Source of the DNA: Soehngenia sp.
Lineage (GTDB): Bacteria > Bacillota > Clostridia > Tissierellales > Tissierellaceae
Length of the DNA stretch: 64,000 bases
Reading direction: 5' to 3'
NCBI GenBank assembly: GCA_024637045.1
Contig: JAGXFX010000015.1
Span: 54,501 to 118,500 of the forward strand
In this document: positions 41,873 to 52,189 of the stretch, piece by piece
Position numbering within the stretch: position 1 is the first letter of the stretch
Layout: each line of letters starts with the position of its first letter
Made by a program: the position numbers and the translations under genes
Notes under the pieces: generated by a model
Told to the model about the DNA's origin: nothing
Seen by the model: only the letters and a program-made list of their open reading frames with translations
Database searches by the model: none

Positions 41873-43480
41873 ATGAAATTTGACCCATATAAATATGAGT
41901 ATCCATCTCGCAGAAACCTGGTGTATGGTGGCAGAGGAATGGTGGCAACTTCTAATCCATATGCCTCACAGGCAGGCTTGGATATGATCAAGGCTGGAGG
42001 GAATGCCTTTGACGGTGCAATTGCAGCAGCAGCTGTGCTTACGGTGGTGGAACCCACAAGCAATGGACTTGGCTCAGATGCATTTGCAATTCTATATATC
42101 GGTGGAAAGATTCATGGAATAAATGGAAGTGGTCATTCCCCAAAAGGACTCACCATGGAATACATAAAGGAGAAGGGACTGGAAAGCGTACCAATGCACG
42201 GACCTTTGCCGGTGATGGTCCCGGGAGCCGTAGGTGCGTGGGCAGAGATTATCGACAAACACGGTAAATTAACACTGGAAGAAGTCCTCCAGCCTGCAAT
42301 AAGGCTGGCGGAAGAAGGTCATTGCGTACAGCCGACAATTTCAGAAAACTGGGCAAAGGGCTTGACGCTGCAGGGTACTCTAAAGGATGAGGAATGCTAC
42401 CAACATTGGTATGATTGCTTCACCAAGGATGGCAAGACACCTTATCCAGGGGAGCTATGGAAGTCACCTGACATGGCAAAAACCCTCAGGGTAATTGCAA
42501 ATACAGGAGGAGAGGATTTCTACAGAGGTGAACTTGCAGAAAAAATTTCAGGATTCATTCAAAAATCCGGTGGAGTAATGACCAAGGAAGACCTTGCCGT
42601 GTACAGACCGGAATGGGTTGAGCCATTGAATGTTAACTTCAGAGGATATGACATATGGGAGCTTCCTCCAAACGGCCACGGAATAAATGTTCTTCTTGCC
42701 CTTGATATTATGGAAAATCTTCCACAGGGTGGGATTAATGACCCGGAATCAGTACACAGGGCAATTGAAGCCATGAAGCTGGGATTTGAGTATGGAATGC
42801 CTCTTGTGGGTGATCCAAGATTTTGCAAGGATGACTGGAATGAGCTTCTTAAGGGAGAAAACGGCATAAAAATGGCGGCGAAAATAACAGGTGCTGCAAG
42901 AACCCCGCTTTGCAATGATCCCGGAAAGGGAGGTACAGTATATCTTGCAGCTGCAGATGGAGAGGGCAACATGATTTCATTCATCCAAAGCAACTATAGA
43001 GGCTTCGGGTCAGGGCTTGTTGTTCCTGGAACTGGAATATCCCTAAACAACAGAGGTACTGACTTCAGTATGAAAAGTGATAGTCCAAATGCTCTGATGG
43101 GGAGGAAAAGACCTTACCACACAATTATACCTGGATTTATAACAAAAAATGGGGAGGCGGTAGGTCCATTTGGAGTTATGGGTGCCTATATGCAGCCACA
43201 GGGACATCTTCAGGTGCTACTTAACACAATAGATTATGGAATGAATCCTCAAAGCGCCCTGGATGCACCCAGGTGGCAATGGACAGGCGGATTGGAGGTT
43301 CACATCGAAGAGGAGTTCCCAATTGAAATTGCAGAAATCCTCGAAAAGAAAGGCCATAATATTTTTATAAACAAGGACACTTCATTTTTTGGAAGAGGGC
43401 AGATTATAATCAGGACAGAAGATGGATTGCTTTGCGGAGCTACAGAAAAAAGGGCAGACAGCTCAATTGCAATCTGGTAA
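41873..43480 (+). CDS. ggt: Gamma-glutamyltransferase family protein
   Basis: An Ntn-hydrolase of 535 residues that cuts gamma-glutamyl bonds such as those in glutathione, or related amides. It matures by self-cleavage before a threonine, here T355 in GKGGTVYLAAADGEGN, which would give large and small subunits. The small subunit shows SLNNRGTDF and RPYHTIIPGF, and the large one opens with GMVATSNPYASQAGLDMI and KAGGNAFDGAIAAAAVL. There is no signal peptide, so it should act inside the cell, unlike the classic secreted enzymes. The ATG follows GAAAGGGTG. It lies alone after kce; it may be an acylase rather than a true transpeptidase. Confidence 0.88.
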   Translation: MKFDPYKYEYPSRRNLVYGGRGMVATSNPYASQAGLDMIKAGGNAFDGAIAAAAVLTVVEPTSNGLGSDAFAILYIGGKIHGINGSGHSPKGLTMEYIKEKGLESVPMHGPLPVMVPGAVGAWAEIIDKHGKLTLEEVLQPAIRLAEEGHCVQPTISENWAKGLTLQGTLKDEECYQHWYDCFTKDGKTPYPGELWKSPDMAKTLRVIANTGGEDFYRGELAEKISGFIQKSGGVMTKEDLAVYRPEWVEPLNVNFRGYDIWELPPNGHGINVLLALDIMENLPQGGINDPESVHRAIEAMKLGFEYGMPLVGDPRFCKDDWNELLKGENGIKMAAKITGAARTPLCNDPGKGGTVYLAAADGEGNMISFIQSNYRGFGSGLVVPGTGISLNNRGTDFSMKSDSPNALMGRKRPYHTIIPGFITKNGEAVGPFGVMGAYMQPQGHLQVLLNTIDYGMNPQSALDAPRWQWTGGLEVHIEEEFPIEIAEILEKKGHNIFINKDTSFFGRGQIIIRTEDGLLCGATEKRADSSIAIW

Positions 43481-43492
43481 CCATATTGTAAC

Positions 43493-43521
43493 TTCAAATT
43501 GTTGTTGTTGTGTGATATAAT
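43493..43521 (+). promoter_or_regulatory. Predicted promoter of rho, with a long leader
   Basis: TTCAAA, 17-base spacer, perfect TATAAT. The leader would be about 165 bases and holds an interrupted inverted repeat (AACC...AACCTTGTTCAGCGAGGTT...GGTT, about 43608-43648). Long structured rho leaders often serve autoregulation. Confidence 0.55.
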
Positions 43522-43694
43522 AGATATTGGACAATCTTCGTACAATCATTTCTCGAATTACTTACAAAAAATATTCCCGAGATAATTTTAAGAAAAATAT
43601 ATCAACCAAACTAACCTTGTTCAGCGAGGTTTTGTATGTGGTTGAATTATATAACATAAGGTTGAGACTATTAATAATGAAGTGAGGTGTAATT

Positions 43695-45032
43695 TTGAGT
43701 CAGGATATACTTGATGGGAAAAAACTAGCAGAATTAAAGGAAATTGCAAAAGCTTATGGCATCCCAGGATACTACAAAATGAAAAAGGATGAACTTATCC
43801 AGGCCATCACAAACAAAGAACCAGATAAAGTCCAAGATGACGAGGAAGAATTTGTTGTTGATGATATTGAGAATACAGACGATCTTTCAGACAATGCTTC
43901 AGAGGAAATGGAAAGCCTGGATGAAAAGGATATCGCCGAAGGAATTCTCGAGATGCACATGGATGGTTACGGATTTTTAAGAAGAGACAACTATCTTTCA
44001 GGAGATGATGATATTTACATATCACCTTCCCAGATCAGGAGGTTTAGACTACAAACAGGCGATAAGGTAACTGGAATTACCAGACCTCCAAAATCAAATG
44101 AGAAATTCAATGCATTGCTATTTATAAAGGCAGTCAATGATATGCCTCCTGCAACTGCAATAAACAGACCGGACTTTGACAGTCTGACCCCTATTTACCC
44201 CATAGAAAGGCTTCAGCTTGAGACCGAGGGCAGAGAATATGCCACAAGAATGATAGACCTTGTAGCCCCAATAGGAAAAGGGCAGAGAGGAATGATAGTC
44301 GCTCCACCCAAGGCAGGAAAAACAACCCTGTTGAAGATGATTGCAAACGGTATTGCAAAAAATCATCCTGAAGTGGAGATTATTATACTATTAATAGATG
44401 AGCGACCTGAAGAGGTAACTGACATGAAAAGATCTGTTAAAGGAGATGTTGTGTATTCAACCTTTGACGAGCTCCCAAAGAACCATACAAAAGTGGCTGA
44501 AATTGTACTTGAAAGAGCCAAGAGACTTGTTGAACATGGCAAGGACGTTGTAATTCTTCTAGACAGCATCACAAGACTGGCAAGAGCATACAACCTTTCA
44601 ATTCCGGCAACGGGAAGAACTCTCTCAGGAGGACTTGACCCAGGAGCTCTTCACAAGCCCAAGAGATTTTTTGGTGCAGCCAGAAAGATGGAGGAAGGTG
44701 GAAGTCTTACAATACTTGCAACAGCCCTTGTGGAAACCGGCAGCCGTATGGATGATGTTATTTTTGAGGAATTCAAGGGTACAGGAAATATGGAAGTGCA
44801 TTTGGACAGAAAACTTTCAGAGAAGAGAATATTCCCTGCAATAGATATCTACAAGTCAGGAACCAGAAGAGAAGATTTGATAATGACCCAGAAGGAACTT
44901 GAGACTGTCTGGGCATTGAGAAAAGCCCTTGGCAACAACAGTACCCAGGATGTAACGGAAGCTTTCATAGCAAATCTGGTACAAACAAAAAACAATTCTG
45001 AATTTATTGATCAGATGAGAAACAAGCTATAA
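43695..45032 (+). CDS. rho: Transcription termination factor Rho
   Basis: Hexameric RNA helicase that ends transcription; 445 residues. The N-terminal helical Rho_N domain ([27 protein letters not shown]) is followed by an acidic linker, the RNA-binding cold-shock-like domain starting [17 protein letters not shown], and the RecA-like ATPase with P-loop [11 protein letters not shown], Walker B-like [16 protein letters not shown] and the R-loop region [28 protein letters not shown]. The start is a TTG at 43695 after GTGAGGTG. It begins the conserved rho-rpmE region. Confidence 0.97.
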   Translation: MSQDILDGKKLAELKEIAKAYGIPGYYKMKKDELIQAITNKEPDKVQDDEEEFVVDDIENTDDLSDNASEEMESLDEKDIAEGILEMHMDGYGFLRRDNYLSGDDDIYISPSQIRRFRLQTGDKVTGITRPPKSNEKFNALLFIKAVNDMPPATAINRPDFDSLTPIYPIERLQLETEGREYATRMIDLVAPIGKGQRGMIVAPPKAGKTTLLKMIANGIAKNHPEVEIIILLIDERPEEVTDMKRSVKGDVVYSTFDELPKNHTKVAEIVLERAKRLVEHGKDVVILLDSITRLARAYNLSIPATGRTLSGGLDPGALHKPKRFFGAARKMEEGGSLTILATALVETGSRMDDVIFEEFKGTGNMEVHLDRKLSEKRIFPAIDIYKSGTRREDLIMTQKELETVWALRKALGNNSTQDVTEAFIANLVQTKNNSEFIDQMRNKL

Positions 45033-45069
45033 GTTTAATAAAAAACTTTAATTGAAATAATCTTTGAAG

Positions 45070-45098
45070 TTGAAATTTGTATCATCATATGCTATAAT
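45070..45098 (+). promoter_or_regulatory. Predicted promoter of rpmE
   Basis: TTGAAA, 17-base spacer, perfect TATAAT. It starts a leader of about 60 bases that contains GCAGAGTGGCTAAAA and CTCGAAATCG, loosely like tRNA arms. Confidence 0.7.
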
Positions 45099-45163
45099 TT
45101 AGTGGTTATATCGCAGAGTGGCTAAAATTATAGATACTCGAAATCGAAGTGAGGTGAAATGAA

Positions 45164-45364
45164 ATGAAAAAAGATATCCATCCAGAATATAAAGAGGTTA
45201 CAGTAACTTGTGCTTGTGGAAATACATTCACGACTGGCTCAACTAAGGACGAACTAAGGGTAGAAATCTGTTCAGAGTGCCATCCATTCTTTACTGGTAA
45301 GCAAAAGTTCATGGAGCGTGGTGGACGTGTAGAGAAATTCAAGAAGAAATACAAAATGGATTAA
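45164..45364 (+). CDS. rpmE: 50S ribosomal protein L31 (zinc-binding type)
   Basis: A 66-residue large-subunit protein that bridges the two ribosomal subunits. Four cysteines in CAC and CSEC form the zinc site, so this is the C-plus (zinc) form used when zinc is sufficient. The order [22 protein letters not shown] and [20 protein letters not shown] is typical. The start follows GTGAGGTG. It lies just after rho, as in Bacillus and Clostridia, with its own promoter. Confidence 0.98.
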   Translation: MKKDIHPEYKEVTVTCACGNTFTTGSTKDELRVEICSECHPFFTGKQKFMERGGRVEKFKKKYKMD

Positions 45365-45378
45365 TTTCTTTACCAACT

Positions 45379-45414
45379 GGGTTAGTTGCATGTGCACCTA
45401 ACCTTTATTTTTTT
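45379..45414 (+). terminator. Intrinsic terminator after rpmE
   Basis: GGTTAG-T-TGCA-TG-TGCA-C-CTAACC followed by TTTATTTTTTT. It lies 14 bases before the DUF1385 gene, so downstream genes need read-through or their own promoter. Confidence 0.85.
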
Positions 45415-45428
45415 GAGGAAGTGAACTT

Positions 45429-46394
45429 ATGTCAAAGACAATGAATGACCAAATAGAAGTCAAGCACAAGACCTCAATCGGAGGCCAGGCAATAATCGAG
45501 GGCGTTATGATGAGAGGTCCTGACAAGATTGCCATTGCAGTAAGAAAGCCTGACAATGAAATTGAGCTTAAGGTAAATCCGGTAAGATCTGTAGCCAAGA
45601 AGTATAAGATTTTAGGACTTCCTTTTGTTAGAGGAATGGTCGGTCTTATTGAAGCTTTGAAAATCGGTACAGGTGCGCTTTTGTATTCTGCTGAGTTTTT
45701 CGAAGACGAGCAGACTATGGACAAGGATGGAAATCCCAAAAAGACCATTACCCAAAAGATGTTCAAGGACAAGGCACAGGATGTTGAAATGGCATTGGCA
45801 GTCCTACTTTCAATTACCTTAACAATTGGTATATTCATGGTATTGCCAAATATTATTACCAATTTCCTTAAAGGCAGCGTACAGAATACAATAGGATTGA
45901 ATCTGATTGAAGGTATAATCAGAATATCAATATTCCTGCTTTATGTAGTCTGGGTTTCAAAACTGGATGATGTAAAGAGGGTTTTCCAGTACCATGGTGC
46001 TGAGCATAAAAGCATTCATTGCTATGAGAATGAAATGGAGCTGACCGTAGAGAATGTAAAGAGGTTTCCAATCCTTCACGCAAGGTGTGGAACAAGTTTC
46101 CTTTTTATGGTTATGGCGGTAAGTATTGTAGTTCTTTCCTTCTTTGGCTGGCCAAATCCAGTTATGAGAGTCTTAACCAGAATTTTAATGTTCCCAGTTA
46201 TAGCGGGGATATCATATGAAATAAATAGATTTATTGGCAGAAGTAATTCAAGATTGTGTTATGCATTAAGTTATCCCGGCCTTATGATTCAGAAATATGC
46301 AACTGTAAAAGAGCCGGATGATTCACAGATTGAGGTTGCAATCAAGTCCCTGTTGGCCGTTATACCGGAGGACAAGGAGGCAGACAGGTGGTAA
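45429..46394 (+). CDS. DUF1385-family membrane protein
   Basis: A 321-residue protein found beside rpmE/prmC/prfA in many Clostridia; function unknown. Residues 20-95 hold the conserved IGGQAIIEGVMMRGPDKIAIAVR and LPFVRGMVGLIEALKIG. Residues about 110-185 have two hydrophobic helices. The signature FQYHGAEHKSIHCYEN has histidines and glutamate that look like a metal or catalytic site, and HARCGTSFLF, two more helices and SYEINRFIGR follow. The ribosome site GAGGAAG precedes the ATG. It overlaps prmC by seven bases. It is related to the metal-dependent YqhQ proteins. Confidence 0.88.
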   Translation: MSKTMNDQIEVKHKTSIGGQAIIEGVMMRGPDKIAIAVRKPDNEIELKVNPVRSVAKKYKILGLPFVRGMVGLIEALKIGTGALLYSAEFFEDEQTMDKDGNPKKTITQKMFKDKAQDVEMALAVLLSITLTIGIFMVLPNIITNFLKGSVQNTIGLNLIEGIIRISIFLLYVVWVSKLDDVKRVFQYHGAEHKSIHCYENEMELTVENVKRFPILHARCGTSFLFMVMAVSIVVLSFFGWPNPVMRVLTRILMFPVIAGISYEINRFIGRSNSRLCYALSYPGLMIQKYATVKEPDDSQIEVAIKSLLAVIPEDKEADRW

Positions 46395-47248
46395 TAAACC
46401 AGCTTCTTAATGAAGGCATTGAAAGCCTTTGCAATAAACAGTATACAAATCCACAGCTAGAGGTGAGACTTATTCTATCCAGATTATTGGAGGTGGATAA
46501 GTCTTATCTGTATGCGTATGGAGATAAAGAGGTTCCCGAGGAAATCATCCAGCTGTTCAGAAGCTGGATTCAAAAGAGAGTTGCAGGTTATCCCCTTCAG
46601 TACCTTCTTGGAACCCAGGAGTTTATGGGAATGGAGTTTGAAGTGTCTGAGGGTGTTCTGATTCCACGTGGGGATACGGAAATTCTCGTGGAGTATCTTC
46701 TTGATTATATAAGAGAGAATTTTGGAGACCATGAATTCACACTTCTTGATATTGGCATTGGTAGCGGGGCAATATCCCTTGCTATAGCTAAATTCTGTCC
46801 AAATGCAAAAGTATATGGAGTTGATTTTTACGACAAACCTCTTGCAGTGGCAAAAAGAAACTTGGAACGCCTTGGACTCGATAATGTTTCATATTTTAAA
46901 GGAGACCTTTTTTCTCCGTTTGAAAGCGGACAGTGGAGAGAATATTTCAATATTGTAGTATCAAATCCCCCATATATCCCCGAAAGTGATAAAAAAGGTC
47001 TGCAATCAGAGGTAGGAGAATTTGAGCCCGAATCAGCTCTTTTTGGTGGAGAGGATGGTCTTGACTTCTATAGAAGAATTACGCAGGAATCCATAGGGTA
47101 TTTAAAAAAGAACGGACTCCTTGCCTATGAAATCGGTTACGATCAGGGGGATGCAGTTGCAAATATTATGATAAAAGAAGGATTTGGAGATGTCATTGTT
47201 ATGGATGACCTGGAGAACAGAAACAGGGTCGTTGTAGGCAAGGCATAA
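46388..47248 (+). CDS. prmC: Release factor glutamine methyltransferase
   Basis: S-adenosylmethionine-dependent enzyme of 286 residues that methylates the glutamine of the GGQ motif in RF1 and RF2. The N-terminal helical domain is followed by the Rossmann methyltransferase domain: DIGIGSGAISLAIAKFCP binds SAM and SNPPYIPESD holds the NPPY motif that binds the target glutamine. The start is a GTG at 46388, seven bases after AAGGAGG, and overlaps the DUF1385 gene. Its substrate prfA lies two genes downstream. Confidence 0.95.
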   Translation: MVINQLLNEGIESLCNKQYTNPQLEVRLILSRLLEVDKSYLYAYGDKEVPEEIIQLFRSWIQKRVAGYPLQYLLGTQEFMGMEFEVSEGVLIPRGDTEILVEYLLDYIRENFGDHEFTLLDIGIGSGAISLAIAKFCPNAKVYGVDFYDKPLAVAKRNLERLGLDNVSYFKGDLFSPFESGQWREYFNIVVSNPPYIPESDKKGLQSEVGEFEPESALFGGEDGLDFYRRITQESIGYLKKNGLLAYEIGYDQGDAVANIMIKEGFGDVIVMDDLENRNRVVVGKA

Positions 47249-47265
47249 AGGACGTGTTAAGTTTG

Positions 47266-47784
47266 ATGACTTTATTGCAATTATTCATATCATTTCTAAA
47301 AATAGGTGCATTCAGCTTTGGTGGTGGATATGCCATGCTGCCTCTTATTGAAGAGGAGGTCGTGGAGGTTCACGGTTGGATAACAACTCCTGAATATATT
47401 GATATCCTTGCTATTGCAGAAATGACACCAGGACCAATAGCAATCAACTCAGCCACCTTTCTTGGATACAAGGTAGCCGGATTTGTTGGATCTACTGTAG
47501 CTACCATTGGTGTTGTTCTTCCATCCTTTATAATAATGAGCTTGATATTTGTCTTTGTACTTAGATTTAAAAAATCGCCTTATGTAAACTGGATATTCAA
47601 AGGGATCAGACCGGTTGTGCTTGGACTTATTGCATCTGCTGCAGTAAGTGTGGGTGGAAATACATTTGTTGATCTGAAATCCGTACTTATTGCTATTTTA
47701 TTGTTTGTTCTGGTCACCTTCAGGGATTTAAATCCAATATTTGGGATAATTCTTGCAGGTGCTTTGGGAGTAATTTTCTTTTAG
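47266..47784 (+). CDS. chrA: Chromate transporter family protein, N-terminal half (ChrA, short form)
   Basis: A 172-residue membrane protein with one CHR domain, beginning FISFLKIGAFSFGGGYAMLPLIEEEV. The motif AEMTPGPIAINSATFLGYKVAG is the second conserved block. Short ChrA proteins work as pairs, and the partner gene follows directly. They are annotated as chromate or sulfate exchangers, but the natural substrate is uncertain. I take the ATG at 47266; a TTG one codon earlier is also possible, and a GTG at 47254 overlaps its ribosome site. It lies in a run of translation-related genes. Confidence 0.85.
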   Translation: MTLLQLFISFLKIGAFSFGGGYAMLPLIEEEVVEVHGWITTPEYIDILAIAEMTPGPIAINSATFLGYKVAGFVGSTVATIGVVLPSFIIMSLIFVFVLRFKKSPYVNWIFKGIRPVVLGLIASAAVSVGGNTFVDLKSVLIAILLFVLVTFRDLNPIFGIILAGALGVIFF

Positions 47785-47795
47785 GAGGTGGAGGC

Positions 47796-48347
47796 ATGTT
47801 TTTCAATTTATTTGCAACATTTTTTAAAATCGGAGCCTTTACCTTTGGGGGAGGATACGCAATGCTACCAATTATTCAGAGGGAGCTAGTGGATACAAAG
47901 AAGCTTATAAGTGAAGAGGAGTATATGAATGCCATAGCACTTGCACAGGCATCCCCGGGTTCAGTGGCACTTAATACAAGCGTATATGTAGGTTACAGGA
48001 TAAAAGGTTTCGGTGGTGCGGTTGCCTCAGCCTTGGGGTCAATTCTTCCTTCCTTTATTATTATCCTGCTTATTGCTGCATATTTTTTCCGATTCAGAAA
48101 CAATCAATTTGTAGACAGGATATTTATGGGAATAAGACCTGCAATCGTTGCATTAATATTATCAGCTGTATATAAGATGTGGATCAATTCCAGAAAGACA
48201 TATATTAAGCTTTTTGCATCAATCGCTACGGTTGTATTGGTAGTATTTACTGGTCTGAATCCAATATGGGCAGTTGTTTTCGGAGCCTTGTCTTCTGTAA
48301 TATACCATAGGGTATACTGGCCTTTTGAGGAGAACAAGGAGCGCTAG
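47796..48347 (+). CDS. chrA: Chromate transporter family protein, C-terminal partner half
   Basis: A 183-residue paralogue with its own CHR domain: LFATFFKIGAFTFGGGYAMLPIIQRELV and IALAQASPGSVALNTSVYVGYRIKG. It starts eleven bases after the first half with a strong AGGAGGTGGAGG. The pair would assemble with opposite topology, as known for short-form ChrA. Together they form one transporter. The substrate is not evident. Confidence 0.87.
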   Translation: MFFNLFATFFKIGAFTFGGGYAMLPIIQRELVDTKKLISEEEYMNAIALAQASPGSVALNTSVYVGYRIKGFGGAVASALGSILPSFIIILLIAAYFFRFRNNQFVDRIFMGIRPAIVALILSAVYKMWINSRKTYIKLFASIATVVLVVFTGLNPIWAVVFGALSSVIYHRVYWPFEENKER

Positions 48348-48436
48348 CGTAGCCAGCTTGTAAAATGGATTAAATAATTATATAATAATATTATGGATAA
48401 ATGTGTAAATGAATAAAATGAAGAGAGGTTTTTAAT

Positions 48437-49507
48437 GTGTTTGACAAACTGAATTTTTTGGAAGATAAATATAAGGAATTGGTGCAAAAGACCATGGACC
48501 CTGACTTGATCAACAGCGACAGGGAAGAATGGCAAAGAGTTATGAAGGAACAGTCTGATATTGAGCCTATTGTAAATAAGTACAAGGAATATGTAAAGAT
48601 AAAGCAAGAGCTTGAAGAAGCAAAAGCTATGCTTCATGATAAACTTGATGATGATATGCGTGATATGGTCAAGGAAGAAGTAGCGGAACAGGAAGAAAAT
48701 CTTGAAAAAATACAAGAAGATATAAGGGTTATGCTTATTCCAAAGGATCCAAATGACCACAAAAATGTAATTGTTGAGATCAGAGGCGGTGCTGGAGGAG
48801 ATGAGGCTGCGTTGTTTGCAGGCGTTCTCTTTAGAATGTATTTGAGATTTGCTGAAAGAAACAATTGGAAAGTTGAAATAATGAACACCAATGAAATTGG
48901 AATTGGTGGATATAAGGAAGTAATCTTTATGATCAAGGGAAAAGGAGCCTACTCAAGACTTAAGTATGAGTCAGGGGTGCACAGGGTTCAAAGGGTTCCC
49001 GAGACAGAGTCAAGTGGCAGAATTCACACATCTACAGTAACTGTGGCAGTTCTACCTGAAGCCGAAGATATTGATATAGAAGTAAATCAGATAGATTTAA
49101 AGATTGATGTATTCCGTTCCTCAGGAAACGGTGGACAGTCTGTCAATACAACTGACTCAGCTGTTAGGATGACACATATTCCGACAGGAATAGTGGTATC
49201 CTGTCAGGATGAAAAAAGTCAGCTGAAAAACAAGGACAAAGCATTGAAAATTCTTAAGACAAAATTATATGATCGTGAGTTGTCAGAGCAAAATGCAGAG
49301 CTTGCACAGATGAAGAAGGGACAAGTAGGAACTGGTGACAGATCCGAGCGTATCAGAACATACAACTTCCCTCAGGGAAGAGTGAGTGACCATAGAATAA
49401 ATCTGACTCTGTATAAGCTGAACAATTTTGTGGATGGAGATCTGGATGAAATGATTGATGCTTTGATTACATCAGACCAGGCGGAAAAAATGCAGGAAAT
49501 CAGCTAA
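48437..49507 (+). CDS. prfA: Peptide chain release factor 1
   Basis: Recognises UAA and UAG and releases the finished chain; 356 residues. The stop-codon motif is PET in [14 protein letters not shown] (the RF1 P-x-T form, not the SPF of RF2). The catalytic GGQ lies at residues 232-234 in [17 protein letters not shown] and would be methylated by PrmC upstream. The start is a GTG at 48437 after AGAGAGG; an out-of-frame ATG overlaps it. It ends at a short terminator. Confidence 0.97.
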   Translation: MFDKLNFLEDKYKELVQKTMDPDLINSDREEWQRVMKEQSDIEPIVNKYKEYVKIKQELEEAKAMLHDKLDDDMRDMVKEEVAEQEENLEKIQEDIRVMLIPKDPNDHKNVIVEIRGGAGGDEAALFAGVLFRMYLRFAERNNWKVEIMNTNEIGIGGYKEVIFMIKGKGAYSRLKYESGVHRVQRVPETESSGRIHTSTVTVAVLPEAEDIDIEVNQIDLKIDVFRSSGNGGQSVNTTDSAVRMTHIPTGIVVSCQDEKSQLKNKDKALKILKTKLYDRELSEQNAELAQMKKGQVGTGDRSERIRTYNFPQGRVSDHRINLTLYKLNNFVDGDLDEMIDALITSDQAEKMQEIS

Positions 49508-49533
49508 AGAGGGGAAACCCTCTTTTATTTTTG
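49506..49533 (+). terminator. Terminator after prfA
   Basis: AAAGAGGG-GAAA-CCCTCTTT with a stable tetraloop, then TATTTTT. It is only 25 bases before the next gene. Confidence 0.8.
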
Positions 49534-49557
49534 AGTTTATTGAAATGAGGAAGAGCA

Positions 49558-50610
49558 ATGGAGACAAAACTTATTAAAGTTGAAGACCTTATGAGTCAGG
49601 ATGGCGATATGGAGGATGCGGCAGATTTAATCAAATCTGGTGAAGTGGTTGCATTTCCAACAGAAACTGTCTACGGCCTGGGAGCTGACGGCCTTAACGA
49701 AGAGGCAGTGAAAAAAATATTTCAAGCCAAGGGAAGACCACAGGATAACCCACTGATACTTCATGTGGATTCATTGGAGATGCTAAAGAGTCTAGTTATT
49801 GAAATTCCAAAAGATGCATATCTTTGTATGGACAGATTCTGGCCGGGACCCTTGACGATGTTGTTTAAAAGGACTGATATTGTACCGGATATTATAACGG
49901 CAGGTCTGGACACAGTGGCAATAAGGATGCCTAGTCATCCAATCGCACTTGAACTAATAAAAAAATCAAAAGCCCCAATAGCTGCACCTTCAGCCAATAC
50001 ATCAGGTCGTCCAAGTCCGACAAGAGCATCCCACGTCATTCAGGATATGGATGGTAAAATAGCCATGATAATTGATGGTGGTGAAACCGGTGTAGGTCTT
50101 GAGTCAACAGTATTGGACCTTACAGAGGATATTCCTATGATATTGAGACCAGGAGGAGTAACTCTGGAAGACTTAAAGGAATTTCTTCCACAGGTTATGA
50201 TTGATCCAGGTCTGCTTGAAGGGACCAGGGACCACATCACTCCCAAGTCACCAGGACAGAAATACAGACATTACGCGCCAAAAGCCTCAATGATTTTATT
50301 TTCTGGAGATGAAGATAAGGTAGTTAAAGAAATCATAGAAAGAGCAAAAGAAGAGGAAGTCGTAGGAAAAAAAGTCGGGTTGCTCCTAACCGAGGAGAAT
50401 CAGCATAAATATCCACTTAAAAACATTGTGGTAATGGGATCCTCTATGGATAAAAATACCATTGCGCATGGCCTCTTTGATGCAATAAGAAAACTGGATG
50501 AGATGGACGTTGATATCATTCTTTGTGAATCAGTAGGGGAAGACCAAATAGGGATGGCGATTATGAATCGTCTTTTAAAGGCAGCCGGAGGAAACAGAAT
50601 TTACCTTTAG
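49558..50610 (+). CDS. Threonylcarbamoyl-AMP synthase (Sua5 type)
   Basis: Makes threonylcarbamoyl-adenylate for the t6A37 tRNA modification; 350 residues. The N-terminal YrdC/SUA5 domain (residues about 15-210) has PTETVYGLGADGLNEEAV, KGRPQDNPLILHV, SANTSGRPSPTRASHV and IDGGETGVGLESTVLD. The C-terminal Sua5 domain (residues about 225-350) follows the linker SPGQKYRHYAPK. It is the two-domain form rather than the short TsaC. The ribosome site is GAGGAAGAG. Next in the same run come the arginine phosphatase and rpiB, as in Bacillus. Confidence 0.95.
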   Translation: METKLIKVEDLMSQDGDMEDAADLIKSGEVVAFPTETVYGLGADGLNEEAVKKIFQAKGRPQDNPLILHVDSLEMLKSLVIEIPKDAYLCMDRFWPGPLTMLFKRTDIVPDIITAGLDTVAIRMPSHPIALELIKKSKAPIAAPSANTSGRPSPTRASHVIQDMDGKIAMIIDGGETGVGLESTVLDLTEDIPMILRPGGVTLEDLKEFLPQVMIDPGLLEGTRDHITPKSPGQKYRHYAPKASMILFSGDEDKVVKEIIERAKEEEVVGKKVGLLLTEENQHKYPLKNIVVMGSSMDKNTIAHGLFDAIRKLDEMDVDIILCESVGEDQIGMAIMNRLLKAAGGNRIYL

Positions 50611-50618
50611 GAGGAGCT

Positions 50619-51062
50619 ATGAAAGTATTATTCGTATGTACTGGAAACACTTGCCGAAGCCCAATGGCAGAGTCTATTCTAAGGGATGAGGCAAAAAAGA
50701 AAAACAAAGAAATACAGGTTTCTTCAGCTGGAATATTTGCGATTGATGGAGACAAGGCAAGTAAAGGAGCCAGAAAAGCAATGAAAAGCAGAGGAGGATT
50801 ATCCAACCACAGATCCAGATTCTTAAGTGAGGAATTGTTGGAGTGGGCAGACTTGATTCTTGTAATGACCCAAGCACACAAGAGAAATCTTTTGACAAAA
50901 TATCCGAAGATGAATGGTAAAATTTATCTGCTACATGATTTTGCCTCGGGAGAGGAGATTGATGTGGATGACCCCTTTGGTGGACCTGTTGAAGTGTATG
51001 AAGTTGTAAGTAGACAGCTTGAGGAAGCAATTGAAAAACTTATGGATAGAATCGATAAATAG
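50619..51062 (+). CDS. ywlE: Low-molecular-weight phosphatase, probable protein arginine phosphatase
   Basis: A 147-residue phosphatase of the LMW-PTP fold. The P-loop VCTGNTCRSP (catalytic cysteine C7) has threonine after the nucleophilic cysteine, which favours phosphoarginine over phosphotyrosine, as in Bacillus YwlE. The general-acid aspartate is in VDDPFGG. It would reverse McsB-type arginine phosphorylation in the cytoplasm, though no mcsB lies in the window. It begins eight bases after the Sua5 gene with GGAGG. Confidence 0.92.
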   Translation: MKVLFVCTGNTCRSPMAESILRDEAKKKNKEIQVSSAGIFAIDGDKASKGARKAMKSRGGLSNHRSRFLSEELLEWADLILVMTQAHKRNLLTKYPKMNGKIYLLHDFASGEEIDVDDPFGGPVEVYEVVSRQLEEAIEKLMDRIDK

Positions 51063-51075
51063 GAGGGTTTAAGAG

Positions 51076-51513
51076 ATGATTATTGGAATTGGAAGTGATC
51101 ATGGAGGATTTGAACTTAAGGAAGAAATGAAGAAATTTATGGAAGAAAACGGATATGAGGTTAAGGACTTCGGTACAGATAGCAAGAAATCTGTGGATTA
51201 CCCAGATTTTGGAAGAGTAGTTGGTGAAGCGGTTGCAGCTGGAGAAATCGACAAGGGAGTTGTAATCTGTGGAACCGGGATTGGAATCTCCATATCAGCA
51301 AATAAGGTAAAAGGAGTGAGGGCTGCACTTTGTGGGGATGTATACTCTGCACGAATGAGCAGGGAGCACAACAACGCCAACATTATTGCCATGGGCGGGA
51401 GAGTTCTTGGCGTAGATTTGGCAAAAGAGATACTTTCTGTTTTTTTAAAAAGTGAATTTCAGGGTGGAAGACACGAAAGAAGAGTTAATAAAATTGCTGA
51501 AATCGAAAGTTGA
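51076..51513 (+). CDS. rpiB: Ribose 5-phosphate isomerase B
   Basis: Interconverts ribose 5-phosphate and ribulose 5-phosphate; 145 residues. The N-terminal GSDHGGFELKEEMKKF binds the sugar phosphate. The base cysteine is in VVICGTGIGISISANKVKG, followed by AALCGDVYSARMSREHNNANIIAMGGRV. It starts 13 bases after ywlE with AGGAGG. The set of ywlE, rpiB and upp matches the Bacillus order. Confidence 0.96.
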   Translation: MIIGIGSDHGGFELKEEMKKFMEENGYEVKDFGTDSKKSVDYPDFGRVVGEAVAAGEIDKGVVICGTGIGISISANKVKGVRAALCGDVYSARMSREHNNANIIAMGGRVLGVDLAKEILSVFLKSEFQGGRHERRVNKIAEIES

Positions 51514-51531
51514 TTGTGATATAATTACTAG

Positions 51532-52185
<654 letters not shown>

Positions 52186-52189
52186 TGTG

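Noticed and set aside
43772..44593. Minus-strand frames within rho
   Set aside because: They are out-of-phase shadows of the rho coding sequence without ribosome sites or domains.
45098..45163. Possible tRNA gene in front of rpmE
   Set aside because: D-arm-like and anticodon-like pieces are present but there is no acceptor stem and no GGTTCGA T-arm, so it is not a tRNA.
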